From: Robiginitomaculum sp. | GTDB lineage: Bacteria > Pseudomonadota > Alphaproteobacteria > Caulobacterales > Maricaulaceae | Direction of reading: 5' to 3' | NCBI GenBank assembly: GCA_021647805.1 | Contig: JAKITZ010000046.1 | Location: 1 to 12,884 of the forward strand | DNA: 12,884 nt | Shown: positions 1 to 7,256 of the stretch, piece after piece | Layout of the letters: each line of letters opens with the position of its first letter | Numbering within the stretch: the stretch's first letter is position 1 | Made by a program: the position numbers and the translations under genes | The notes under the pieces: model-generated | Told to the model about the DNA's origin: nothing | The model's database searches: none | The model's input: only the letters and a program-made list of their open reading frames with translations

Positions 1-334
1 CGGTTCCAACCGGAAAGCCGCCATCATCAAAAAACCCGCCAGCTCCGGCTTGAGCAAAACCCAACATAGGAACTGCTCTGCCGGTTTCTGCACGCGAATT
101 GTTCGAGCCAGAAAGAATTGCAAATTCCTCGAAATCTACCTGTAAGGCCGCCAGAACTTTGGCAATGCTTTCGGTTGATGGCCAACGCGGACGGCTGCCA
201 TCAGTAGTAAAGCGTTTGGAACGATTAAATGTAGTTGCATCAAGTCCGGCAGCTTTTGCCAAAGCTGAAACGCTCATTCCGGCTTTTACTGCCAGATTAT
301 CCAGCCCGCGCCAGATTTGCTTGTGAGTAAGCAT
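1..334 (-). CDS. S24-family (LexA/CI-like) transcriptional repressor, C-terminus cut by window edge
   Basis: Reading leftward from the ATG at 332-334, 111 codons stay open to the window edge, so only the N-terminal part is visible. Residues about 5-75 look like a helix-turn-helix domain: SVSALAKAAGLDATTFNRS at about 21-39 fits the two HTH helices, followed by RPRWPSTESIAKVLAAL at 48-64. From about 88 the sequence VPMLGFAQAGAGGFFDDGG matches the start of the S24 (LexA/UmuD-like) peptidase domain in alphaproteobacterial repressors. The catalytic Ser and Lys would lie beyond the edge, so self-cleavage cannot be judged. No clear Shine-Dalgarno precedes the ATG, but in-frame stops upstream leave no longer option. 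It is divergent from the DUF952-pyrD pair, with a dyad in the shared intergenic region, so autoregulation is plausible. The family call is strong. The target genes and the inducing signal are unknown. Confidence 0.85.
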   Translation of the reverse strand, partial: MLTHKQIWRGLDNLAVKAGMSVSALAKAAGLDATTFNRSKRFTTDGSRPRWPSTESIAKVLAALQVDFEEFAILSGSNNSRAETGRAVPMLGFAQAGAGGFFDDGGFPVGT

Positions 335-365
335 GGATTTGCCCGTGAATTAGTGCTGTTGCATA

Positions 366-395
366 AGAATAAACACAAATAAATAGGAATGTAAA
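366..395 (-). promoter_or_regulatory. Candidate sigma70-type promoter of the S24 repressor gene
   Basis: On the minus strand TTTACA (390-395) is followed by an 18-nt spacer and TATTCT (366-371). This would start transcription near 358 and give a leader of about 25 nt before the ATG at 334. The -10 box matches the consensus at only four of six positions, so this is a prediction. A perfect dyad (379-404) covers the -35 box and most of the spacer, which suits repression. Confidence 0.35.
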
Positions 396-404
396 CCTAT
401 TTAT
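379..404. repeat. 9-bp perfect inverted repeat, candidate repressor operator
   Basis: ATAAATAGG (379-387) and CCTATTTAT (396-404) are exact reverse complements separated by 8 nt, giving a 26-bp dyad. It sits between the divergent S24 repressor and the DUF952-pyrD pair and overlaps the predicted leftward promoter. There is no T-run or coding sequence around it that would make it a terminator. The spacing and symmetry suit a dimeric HTH repressor. No second copy is visible in the intergenic regions of this window, so its role as operator is inferred from position. Confidence 0.4.
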
Positions 405-460
405 GGTTTGAGGGCTATCAGCTATGGTTGTTGATTGCAAATATGTTTATAGCTTTGTTC

Positions 461-820
461 ATGACAAACAAAGCTACGCGAAAAGTTTACCGGTTGTGCT
501 CTCTATCTGAGTGGGAAATGAGCCAGTTCACCGGAGTTTTACCCATTAATGACGATGATATACGCGACGGGTTTTTCCATTTGTCATTCGAAGATCAAAC
601 CAAGAAAATTGCGACAAAATATTATAGTCAAGTTTCTGACCTATATATATTGACTATTTTGATTGATGATATTTCCGATATTTTGCGTGTTGAGGCCAAT
701 AAAGACGGCGAGCTGTTTCCACACGCTTATGGACCAATGCCGCGTAGTAAAGTGCTTTTTGCTAAACCCGCTCCCAGCAAAGACGGGGTTTATCATTTCC
801 CCAAGGAATTATTCCAATGA
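461..820 (+). CDS. DUF952 family protein
   Basis: A 119-residue protein of the DUF952 family, short conserved proteins of unknown biochemical role. The family signature is visible as DGFFHLS at residues 36-42 and FPHAYGP at 86-92, and the whole length fits one domain. I chose the ATG at 461 because the family begins a few residues before the KVYRLCSLSEW stretch. In-frame TTG at 428 and ATG at 443 would add up to 11 hydrophobic residues not expected in the family. None of these starts has a good Shine-Dalgarno. The stop codon overlaps the pyrD start (ATGA at 817-820), so the two are very likely co-transcribed and translationally coupled. DUF952 genes beside pyrD are familiar in alphaproteobacteria, but I know of no proven functional link. 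Confidence 0.85.
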   Translation: MTNKATRKVYRLCSLSEWEMSQFTGVLPINDDDIRDGFFHLSFEDQTKKIATKYYSQVSDLYILTILIDDISDILRVEANKDGELFPHAYGPMPRSKVLFAKPAPSKDGVYHFPKELFQ

Positions 821-1890
821 GCTTGTTGCATCAACTCGTTCCTAAAGCCTTGAGAGTGCTTGATGCAGAGCGGGCGCATAAACTGACTATCGCGGGATTA
901 AAGGCAGGTTTTGGGCGATTGATTCCACCGTCGCCGGATCCGATTTTAGCAATAAGTATTGCCGGACTTAAACTGCCGGCTCCGGTGGGATTAGCTGCTG
1001 GTTTTGATAAAAACGCTGAGGTTCCTTCTGCTATGAGTCAATTTGGTTTTGGTTGGGTCGAATGCGGAACGGTAACTCCCTTGGCGCAAGCGGGTAACCC
1101 ACGCCCAAGAATGTTTCGTTTAGCCAAAGACAAAGCAGTGATTAACCGGCTAGGTTTTAACAATAAGGGCTTAGAGGTTTTTGCAAAGAATTTAACCGAA
1201 CAATTAGCGCAGAACCCGTCTTGCCCAGTGGGAGCAAATATCGGCGCCAATAAAGATGCAAGAGATATGATAGCTGATTATTGTACTGGCTTGCGTAAAT
1301 TATGGGGTGTGCCCGCTTGGTTTACCATCAATATATCATCGCCGAATACTCCGGGTTTGCGAGGTTTGCAAAGCGCTGATGCCTTAGCCGAGTTATTGGA
1401 GCGAATTGGTAAGGTTCGTGATGAGCTTGCTAGTGCTAGCGATTCTGTTCCGGTTTTCTTAAAAGTTGCACCGGATCTTGATGAACGGCAAATCGAAGAC
1501 ATTGTAAAAGCGGCGTTAAAGTTCGATCTGTCCGGCCTGATTATTTCCAACACTACATTGGCCCGTCCTGATAATTTGCGCAGTTGGCATAAAACCGAAT
1601 CTGGTGGTCTATCAGGGCAGCCATTATTTGCGGCCTCAACAGAAGTTCTGCGCCTATTTCGTCAAGCCAGCAAAGGGCAAATCCCATTGATCGGAGTTGG
1701 CGGCATCAGTACAGTCGATCAGGCGTGGGAAAAAATTATTGCAGGAGCCAGCGCGGTGCAATTATATACATCGATGGTTTATCAAGGGCCAGATATTGCA
1801 AACAAAATCCAAGCTGGCATTGCTGATCGTTTGCGCGCTGAAGGCTTTTCTTCTATTGCCGAGGCAGTCGGCATTGATCAACCGGTTTGA
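817..1890 (+). CDS. pyrD: Dihydroorotate dehydrogenase (quinone), class 2
   Basis: Catalyses the fourth step of de novo pyrimidine synthesis, oxidation of dihydroorotate to orotate, passing electrons through FMN to the membrane quinone pool. The 357 residues are normal for class 2 enzymes. The N-terminal helical region (about 1-40) that class 2 enzymes use for membrane and quinone contact is present. Conserved blocks are GLAAGFDKNAEV (58-69), NRLGFNNKG (110-118), NISSPNTPGLRGLQ (172-185, with Ser175 the expected catalytic base), LKVAPDL (215-221), SNTT (244-247), GGLSGQPLF (263-271) and GVGGI (293-297). The start is fixed by the ATGA overlap with the DUF952 stop. The last 13 bp overlap the end of the convergent MATE gene, so any terminator would have to lie inside that gene. 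No missing residues were noticed. Confidence 0.97.
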   Translation: MSLLHQLVPKALRVLDAERAHKLTIAGLKAGFGRLIPPSPDPILAISIAGLKLPAPVGLAAGFDKNAEVPSAMSQFGFGWVECGTVTPLAQAGNPRPRMFRLAKDKAVINRLGFNNKGLEVFAKNLTEQLAQNPSCPVGANIGANKDARDMIADYCTGLRKLWGVPAWFTINISSPNTPGLRGLQSADALAELLERIGKVRDELASASDSVPVFLKVAPDLDERQIEDIVKAALKFDLSGLIISNTTLARPDNLRSWHKTESGGLSGQPLFAASTEVLRLFRQASKGQIPLIGVGGISTVDQAWEKIIAGASAVQLYTSMVYQGPDIANKIQAGIADRLRAEGFSSIAEAVGIDQPV

Positions 1891-3209
1891 ATAGAACGAA
1901 GTAGTGCTGGCCAAGCAATAATTAAAGTCAAACCGCGGGCTAGATAATAAATCAAAAATGCCGCCCACACACCGCTATTGCCATAATCAGCAACCAGAAA
2001 GTGATCAAAAGCTAGGTAAATAAATACCGAAATAATTGCTGAATTTCTCATTGCGGCACTTCGGGTAGCACCAACAAAAATACCGTCTAATTGCCAAGCG
2101 GCAACGCCAATAATTGGAACCAAAGCGCACCATGGCAGATATAAAAGCGCGGCTTGTAAAGCTTGTTGATCAGAGATGATGGCTGATAATAAAAACGGCC
2201 CTGCCAATAGGGTAAGCAATGAGCAGACAATAGCCGTGGCCACAGCAAATTCAGAAGTAAAGCGCACAGCACGTAACAAATTAGCTCTAGATTCTTTGCC
2301 TACAGCCCGTCCAGTGTGGGCTTCTACTGTATAAGCAAATGCATCAAGTACAAATGCCCAAACAGTGATGAATTGTAATAATATCTGGTTGCCGGCTAAA
2401 ACTGCATCACCTTGTCTGGCGCCAGAATTGATGAACCAAGTAAACCCGATAATCATACAGCCGGAGCGGATAAACAGATCCCTATTTACCGCCAGCAATT
2501 GTATAAATGATGCGAAATGGAAAATATATGACCATTGCCAAATCGCAGAACTAAAGCCGGTAGTTTTATGAATATGGCGCAAGACAAGAGCCAAGCCCAA
2601 AAACATTGCCAGCCATTCAGCAATGGAGGTGCCAATTGCCACCCCCATTGCTCCCCAACCTAAACCTATAACAAACCAAATATCCAAAACCGTATTGATC
2701 AGCGCTAAGGTTAGTTGCACCATCATTGCCATGCGCGGTAATCCCGCACCGATCATCCAACCGGTTATGGCAAATAATGCTATTGCGGCGGGAATTCCGG
2801 CAAACCGCCATTTGACATATTCTCGGCCCACGCTTTCGGCTCCGACGCTACCTTGTAACACACCAAAACTAAAGTCGGTTATCGGCTGATGCAGCACGAC
2901 AACAATCACACCAAATACCAAACCCAACATAGCAGAGCGCACCAAAGTTAACTGGCTTTGCCGACGATCTGATCTGCCAATTGCTTGCGAAACCAAAGCA
3001 GTGGTGCTTTGTCGAAGTGAATAAGTTCCCCAGTAAAAAATAGCAAAAATCGCGCTACCCAAAGCAACGCCAGCTAAATCGGTGGCATCACCAGAAATTC
3101 CGATCACCGCAGTGTCGATCACTCCGACCAATGGAATGGCGGCATTGGCAAATATCAACGGCCAGCTTTGTGACCATATTTGGCGGCGGCTAAGTAGCTT
3201 TGTGGCCAT
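1878..3209 (-). CDS. MATE family efflux transporter (DinF-like)
   Basis: A 443-residue, very hydrophobic protein with about 12 likely membrane segments, the usual size and topology of cation-coupled MATE exporters. The N-terminal region is DinF-like: PLVGVIDTAVIG (26-37), then DLAGVALGSAIF and a stretch ending in TTALVSQAIG, which corresponds to the conserved TAQA(F/I)G region of the family. Substrates of MATE pumps vary (drugs, organic cations, metabolites) and cannot be read from this sequence. It is the last gene of a leftward run: its ATG overlaps the stop of the arsC-like gene by one base (TAATG at 3207-3211), so it is probably translated by coupling. Its 3' end overlaps the end of pyrD on the opposite strand. 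The presence of ArsC upstream does not by itself make this an arsenic exporter, since MATE proteins are not a known arsenite pump family. Confidence 0.93.
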   Translation of the reverse strand: MATKLLSRRQIWSQSWPLIFANAAIPLVGVIDTAVIGISGDATDLAGVALGSAIFAIFYWGTYSLRQSTTALVSQAIGRSDRRQSQLTLVRSAMLGLVFGVIVVVLHQPITDFSFGVLQGSVGAESVGREYVKWRFAGIPAAIALFAITGWMIGAGLPRMAMMVQLTLALINTVLDIWFVIGLGWGAMGVAIGTSIAEWLAMFLGLALVLRHIHKTTGFSSAIWQWSYIFHFASFIQLLAVNRDLFIRSGCMIIGFTWFINSGARQGDAVLAGNQILLQFITVWAFVLDAFAYTVEAHTGRAVGKESRANLLRAVRFTSEFAVATAIVCSLLTLLAGPFLLSAIISDQQALQAALLYLPWCALVPIIGVAAWQLDGIFVGATRSAAMRNSAIISVFIYLAFDHFLVADYGNSGVWAAFLIYYLARGLTLIIAWPALLRSIQTG

Positions 3210-3556
3210 TATAAAATAGCAATAATATTTTCCAATGGCCGCCCAATGGACGCCTTATTATCACCAACCAATATTGGTCGTTCAATCAATTTAGGGTTTG
3301 TAATAATTGCGGAAATTAAAGCTTGCTCGTCATCAATGTCTGCCAGAGATAATTCTTTATATATAGCTTCGCCAGTTCGCATTAATTGCCGCGCACTTGT
3401 GAAACCAAGTAGAGAAAGAATTCGTTTTACCTCATCACTAGTTAGCGTATTTTCAAGGTAGGAAACAATTTCGAAATTTATATTTCTTTCTGTCAACATG
3501 GCCAAAGCAGCTCTGGACTTTGAACATCTCGGGTTATGATATAATTGCCAGTTCAT
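3209..3556 (-). CDS. arsC: ArsC-family arsenate reductase (glutaredoxin type)
   Basis: A 115-residue thioredoxin-fold protein of the ArsC/Spx/YffB group. The N-terminus YHNPRCSKSR places the catalytic cysteine at residue 11. Arg60, Arg93 (in LIERPI, 90-95) and Arg106 (in GRP, 105-107) fit the three arginines that bind oxyanion in E. coli ArsC. The family reduces arsenate to arsenite using glutathione and glutaredoxin in the cytoplasm. The gene overlaps its upstream neighbour by ATGA (3553-3556) and its downstream neighbour by one base. There is no arsR, arsB or acr3 in the window, so arsenate resistance is not supported by context. Some proteins in this group are named arsenate reductase only by similarity. 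Family assignment is strong, substrate moderate. Confidence 0.85.
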   Translation of the reverse strand: MNWQLYHNPRCSKSRAALAMLTERNINFEIVSYLENTLTSDEVKRILSLLGFTSARQLMRTGEAIYKELSLADIDDEQALISAIITNPKLIERPILVGDNKASIGRPLENIIAIL

Positions 3557-4194
3557 TGGTTCATTCCGTTTTCTGTGTTTAACGTATTATCGGATTCTGG
3601 TTCCTGTCGTAGCTCCGGCATTTCAACTTTTTTAGGTTTCTCGATACATTGCGGATCAGTTTCAATGGCCGAATAGGGTAGGCTGTAACAAATTAGAAAT
3701 CGCTTTGCGGCAATCAAGTTTGGTTTATATCCGGTTTCGTCCACTTGTTGCAGTTCAAGTTTTTCAATCCCGGCTCTAATGTCTGCCACATCACGGCGTA
3801 GCCAACCGGAAAACACATCAATAAACGAATTCCAGTCTTGCGCCGCCTCTGGGTCTTGTTCCAAGTTTTTAGCATGCGTTAAGTGAATTACCGCTATTCG
3901 GGTTCGTCCGGTCATGGCAAAAACCCGTGCAGCATGATAGCGCAAGGTTCTGGCTTGTTCAGCCGTGACAGTTTCTAAATTGGCCGAAAGCCACGCAACA
4001 ATAGAGCTTCCTGCCGAAAAAAAGCATTTTTTGTTAGCCAAAATTCGCCAACCTTCATTCTCGAATTTCGTATAATCCCAATTAACCACTTGCTGGTTCA
4101 TTTGCTGACCCAGCTCTTTGCATGTTTCGGTAGTTTGAGCTTGCGCGGCAAATCCCCAAACCATCAATATAATAACACCAAAAGCTATTTTCAT
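3553..4194 (-). CDS. Secreted or periplasmic protein of unknown function, probable helical repeat fold
   Basis: I do not recognise a named family. The 213-residue product starts with a clear Sec signal peptide: Lys2, a hydrophobic core at about 3-15 and AQA before a likely cleavage site after residue 19. The mature part is probably mostly helical. WDYTKFENEGWRIL near 39-52 and the following helices resemble the opening of TPR-like proteins, but no full repeat consensus is visible. Four cysteines (25, 57, 169, 183) all lie in the predicted exported part and could form two disulfides. The tail after about 185 is rich in Glu, Pro and Asn and is probably disordered. It lies 4 nt downstream of the CoA-ester lyase gene and overlaps arsC by ATGA, so it belongs to the same operon. 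An export role alongside cytoplasmic enzymes is not explained by the context. Confidence 0.75.
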   Translation of the reverse strand: MKIAFGVIILMVWGFAAQAQTTETCKELGQQMNQQVVNWDYTKFENEGWRILANKKCFFSAGSSIVAWLSANLETVTAEQARTLRYHAARVFAMTGRTRIAVIHLTHAKNLEQDPEAAQDWNSFIDVFSGWLRRDVADIRAGIEKLELQQVDETGYKPNLIAAKRFLICYSLPYSAIETDPQCIEKPKKVEMPELRQEPESDNTLNTENGMNQ

Positions 4195-4198
4195 TATT

Positions 4199-5062
4199 TT
4201 ACTTCTTTACAGTTTGCTGTGCCAATAATTTTTCTGCTGCTGCCAAGTGTAGCCTCTCAACCATCTGGCCGCCAATGTTGATTGCACCTTTACCAGTATT
4301 TTTTTTGTAACCAAAAGCACGAACTATTGCTGTTGCCTGCTTTATCTCCTGAAGCGAAGCCCCAAATACAGTATTGGCAGGCGCAATTTGCGCCGGATGG
4401 ATCAAGGTTTTGCCATCAAACCCAAGGTTCTTTCCTTGTTTTGCTTGTTCTATAAAACCCAGTTCATCAGAAAAATCATTATAAACACCATCGAAGACCG
4501 GCAAAGCAAAAGCTCGCCCGACAAGTACGATTTGCGCCAAATGACTTTGCAGTGCAGCGCGCTGGTTATCGACAGAGCATTGTAATTGCACGCTTAGATC
4601 ATTAGTTCCGGCTATCAAGCAATTTAACCCTAATGCTTTTCCTGCTTGGGCAATACTTGATAGGTTCAATATCCCCAATGGAGTTTCTATCATTGCCCAT
4701 AAAGCTGGTTTTCTCGGTTGATATTGGTGCAATGCTTTTTGCATTATTTTATCAACCTGTTGCAGGTCTTGGGCGCTTTCCACTTTGGGGATAACCAGCG
4801 CGCTTACATTTTCACCACTGATAGCCATAATATCTGCCATCTGTGTCGTTGCAGGTTCAGCATTGATCCTTACTGCAACAGGTGTTTGCAATTGTCTGTT
4901 TCGACGCAAAAAGGAGATAGCTGCGGCGCGTCCTTGATCCTTTTGTTCCGGTGCAAGAGCATCTTCAAGATCAATAATTATCGCATCGGCACCTAATGTC
5001 GGTGCTTTGGCCATGGCCTTAGAGTTGGCAGCAGGAACAAATAAAACAGAACGGTAGGTCAT
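4199..5062 (-). CDS. CitE-like CoA-ester lyase (HpcH/HpaI aldolase family)
   Basis: A 287-residue TIM-barrel enzyme of the CitE/malyl-CoA lyase family. Visible motifs are RSVLFVPA (4-11), IIDLEDA (29-35), RIN (65-67), MIETPLGI (124-131) and GTNDL (152-156). Glu126 and Asp155 fit the metal-binding pair, and Arg65 the residue that holds the glyoxylate or acid group. DGKTLIHPAQI (216-226) is another family block. Members cleave or hydrolyse malyl-CoA, beta-methylmalyl-CoA, citramalyl-CoA or citryl-CoA. Which one applies here cannot be decided. There is no citD or citF neighbour, so a true citrate lyase beta subunit is unlikely. Alphaproteobacterial Mcl1/Mcl2-type enzymes are the best comparison. 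A good Shine-Dalgarno (GAGGA, complement of 5070-5074) lies 7 nt before the start. It is the first gene of the leftward four-gene run. Confidence 0.88.
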   Translation of the reverse strand: MTYRSVLFVPAANSKAMAKAPTLGADAIIIDLEDALAPEQKDQGRAAAISFLRRNRQLQTPVAVRINAEPATTQMADIMAISGENVSALVIPKVESAQDLQQVDKIMQKALHQYQPRKPALWAMIETPLGILNLSSIAQAGKALGLNCLIAGTNDLSVQLQCSVDNQRAALQSHLAQIVLVGRAFALPVFDGVYNDFSDELGFIEQAKQGKNLGFDGKTLIHPAQIAPANTVFGASLQEIKQATAIVRAFGYKKNTGKGAINIGGQMVERLHLAAAEKLLAQQTVKK

Positions 5063-5216
5063 AAATAAATCCTCATCATCTTTATCAATAGCGCAATCAG
5101 ATGCTTTGGATCAAATGCAAATTTTCTTTGCGACAAGGTTTCTTCATATTACCAATAGTTTGTTTTGCCCCAATAATTTTTTATCATGGTCAGCCTGTGT
5201 TTTTTCTGACACATAT

Positions 5217-6782
5217 ATGCGCATGAAGCGCGTTTTAATGATCAACTCACAAGCAGCCAGCAGCCAAATAGGTGGCTCCGTCGGAGTTTTTGCCCTGCAA
5301 AGAATGGGTATAGAGGTTATTTTTTTACCAACAGTCTTAGTCGGCAGGCACCCCGGTTGGGGCGACCCCGGACGGGTTGATATTAGTGCCGATGATTTAT
5401 CAACCATGTTTCTGGCGGTACGGGAACAAAACCTGCTTTCGAAAATTGATGGAGTTTTTACCGGATATTTTAGATCCGTTCGCCAAATAACTGCGGCTTG
5501 TGCGATAATTGATCAAATCAAAGAGCAAAACCCCGAAGTGTTGGTGGCGGTAGATCCGGTAATGGGCGATTATCCCGATGGGTTATATATACCCGAAGCC
5601 GTGGCGCAGGCCATAGCGCAGGATTTAGTGCCAAAAGCTGATATTATCACTCCTAATCGTTGGGAGTTGGAATATTTGACTGACCGGACTTTGTTTGATG
5701 ACCGCTCTGTTGTTTCTGCTGCTAATTTACTGCCAGTAAAATGGACTTTCTTAAGTGACAGTCCCGCAGCGGATAATTGGGCGCACATGGCAATTAGTGC
5801 TGATGAATGTTGGAAAGTCGAGGTTTTACGGCAAAAATCAACCCCAAAAGGTACTGGAGACTTGTTTGCTGCTGTGCTTTTGGGGCAGCAATTAAACGGT
5901 CTTTCACCACGGAACTCGTTCGAGCAGGCTATTAACAGCGTTCAGGATATTTTGCAGGAAAGTAGACGTTTGGACAGTAGCGAATTACCGCTGGTTCAAG
6001 CGCAAGAGCGAATAGTTTCCCCGCGATCCGGTGTTACTTCTAGGCCACCGGAACTTCAGGCGCAGCAAGCAAGGTGGGTAGCAGGAGTGGACGGCTGTAG
6101 CGGCGGCTGGATTGCTGTTTTACTTGATGTCACCGGACAAAAACCACCAACAATGCATTCCTTGTTATCGTTTTGGGACGTGCTTAATCTGCCAGAACAA
6201 CCAGAAAAAATTGCCGTAGACATACCGATAGGGTTTGCTGATATTGCTGTTTCCGGTGGCCGCAAATGTGAACAAGCTATCCGAAAACAGCTTGGAGATC
6301 GTAAATCGTCAGTGTTTTCATCACCATGTCGAGCAGCTTTGATCAAGACTCGTTATGAAGATGCTTCAATGGCCAACAGCAATAGCGCCCCTAAAGCTCC
6401 GAAACTATCACAGGAAAGTTTTGCATTATTTCCAAAAATACAGGAAATTGACAGCCGGATAACTGCGCAATTGCAAACAAGAATATTTGAAACCCATCCG
6501 GAAATGGCATTTGCTGTGTTGCGGGGCGATAAGTCGTGTAAGTACGAAAAAGAAACCAGCGAGGGTCATGACGAGCGGGCTTTGGAATTATCAGGTATCG
6601 GGTTTGTTGGTGAGTTTTTAGAGCAAAACCTGCCAACTAATATCAAAGCATCGCGTGATAATTTACTTGATGCTTGCGCTTGTGCATGGGTGGCGCAACG
6701 AGCCTTGCTTGGCGCGGCCAAAAGCTATCCGGAAAAACCAGAAACCGATCGCCGTGGTCTAGAAATGGTGATCAGGGTTTGA
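5217..6782 (+). CDS. Fusion of pyridoxal-kinase-like PfkB domain and DUF429 domain
   Basis: One uninterrupted frame encodes two domains. Residues about 4-265 resemble PdxY/PdxK pyridoxal kinases: VLMINSQAASSQIGGSVGVFALQ (6-28), RHPGWG (44-49), GVFTGYF (79-85), VDPVMGD (112-118), TPNRWELEYL (145-154) and the PfkB signature GTGD at 212-215, with Asp215 the expected catalytic base. This family phosphorylates pyridoxal in B6 salvage. After a linker of about 20 residues, 287-521 form a DUF429 domain (RNase H-like fold, predicted nuclease): VAGVDGCSGGW (288-298), AVDIPIGFAD (333-342), SSVFSSPCRAAL (364-375), ETHPEMAF (425-432) and DNLLDACACAW (481-491), including acidic residues suited to metal binding. 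The frame is open from a TTG at 5106, but similarity starts near 5217; ATG 5217 or 5223 is the likely start, neither with a clear Shine-Dalgarno. It is divergent from the lyase operon. The kinase substrate is inferred. Confidence 0.85.
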   Translation: MRMKRVLMINSQAASSQIGGSVGVFALQRMGIEVIFLPTVLVGRHPGWGDPGRVDISADDLSTMFLAVREQNLLSKIDGVFTGYFRSVRQITAACAIIDQIKEQNPEVLVAVDPVMGDYPDGLYIPEAVAQAIAQDLVPKADIITPNRWELEYLTDRTLFDDRSVVSAANLLPVKWTFLSDSPAADNWAHMAISADECWKVEVLRQKSTPKGTGDLFAAVLLGQQLNGLSPRNSFEQAINSVQDILQESRRLDSSELPLVQAQERIVSPRSGVTSRPPELQAQQARWVAGVDGCSGGWIAVLLDVTGQKPPTMHSLLSFWDVLNLPEQPEKIAVDIPIGFADIAVSGGRKCEQAIRKQLGDRKSSVFSSPCRAALIKTRYEDASMANSNSAPKAPKLSQESFALFPKIQEIDSRITAQLQTRIFETHPEMAFAVLRGDKSCKYEKETSEGHDERALELSGIGFVGEFLEQNLPTNIKASRDNLLDACACAWVAQRALLGAAKSYPEKPETDRRGLEMVIRV

Positions 6783-6919
6783 ATGGTGGTTAAAAACAAA
6801 AATACTCAAGTCGCGCGTTGACCTAAGATCGCAAACTATAAGCCTTACTTCTTTCCCGATAGACATGCTTCAGCATTTACTCAAACCTAAGATTGATATT
6901 GAATTAGGATATATTTCTA

Positions 6920-6949
6920 TTGACAAAATACATATCTTGTAATTATAAG
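6920..6949 (+). promoter_or_regulatory. Sigma70-like promoter of the DUF7662 gene pair
   Basis: A perfect -35 box TTGACA (6920-6925), an 18-nt spacer and TATAAG (6944-6949, five of six to consensus) lie in an AT-rich stretch. They are followed after about 25-30 nt by the first ATG (6981), which has AAGGA (6968-6972) at 8-nt spacing. This is the best promoter match seen in the window. It indicates that the gene pair is an independent transcription unit rather than read-through from the kinase-DUF429 gene. Confidence 0.65.
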
Positions 6950-6980
6950 GTCACCTCCATTAAATATAAGGAAAATTATA

Positions 6981-7256
6981 ATGGCCATGTTCGACCCACT
7001 TTTTGACCATCTAGAAACTTTGCAAAAACAAAAGAGAACCCGTTGGAGCACCACTTATGCCGGAGTAGAACAAATAATCGGTCAAAAATTCTATGAATCA
7101 GCTCGTAAATATAGTGCTTATTGGAAATGGGGAAGCTCTCCTGAGGGCGGCGGAGTGCGTCGCTGTTTGCAAATGGCTCAATGGAAAACCGCAGAACAAA
7201 GTCCTAATTCAGAACAACTAACTTTTGTTTTTGTGGGAGATGTCGGTCATGGCTAA
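6981..7256 (+). CDS. Small DUF7662-like protein
   Basis: A 91-residue protein with one DUF7662-like domain, a family I recognise by pattern and whose function is unknown. It shares its layout with the N-terminal half of the next gene product: PLFDHLETL near the start, RWSTTYAGVEQIIG (21-34), SARKYSAYWKW (40-50) and a closing AQWKTAEQ (66-73). The neighbour has RWVASFSKIEKILG, SARIYPEWW and AGWKTAH in the same order. This points to a tandem duplication or a recruited paralogue. The start is well supported by AAGGA at 6968-6972 and the upstream promoter. It overlaps the next gene by 8 nt (7249-7256). The region between the SAR block and the final tryptophan block differs from the neighbour (GSSPEGGGVRR), so the two copies are well diverged. 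Confidence 0.8.
   Translation: MAMFDPLFDHLETLQKQKRTRWSTTYAGVEQIIGQKFYESARKYSAYWKWGSSPEGGGVRRCLQMAQWKTAEQSPNSEQLTFVFVGDVGHG

Noticed and set aside
99..326. 75-codon rightward frame at the left edge
   Set aside because: It is the complement of the S24 repressor, which has strong family features, and its product has none.
6865..6876. Short hairpin ATGCT-TC-AGCAT after the kinase-DUF429 gene
   Set aside because: A 5-bp stem with a 2-nt loop and no following T-run does not support a terminator.
6821..6893. Nine-base direct repeat ACCTAAGAT (6821-6829 and 6885-6893)
   Set aside because: Only two copies 64 bp apart in AT-rich noncoding DNA, with no symmetry or link to the promoter; chance is a sufficient explanation.
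6949..6958. GGTCACCTCC, containing TCACCTCC as in the 3' tail of 16S rRNA
   Set aside because: With the predicted promoter most of it lies before or at the transcription start, so a role in translation is unlikely. The complementary strand would give a strong Shine-Dalgarno, but only very short frames follow it.
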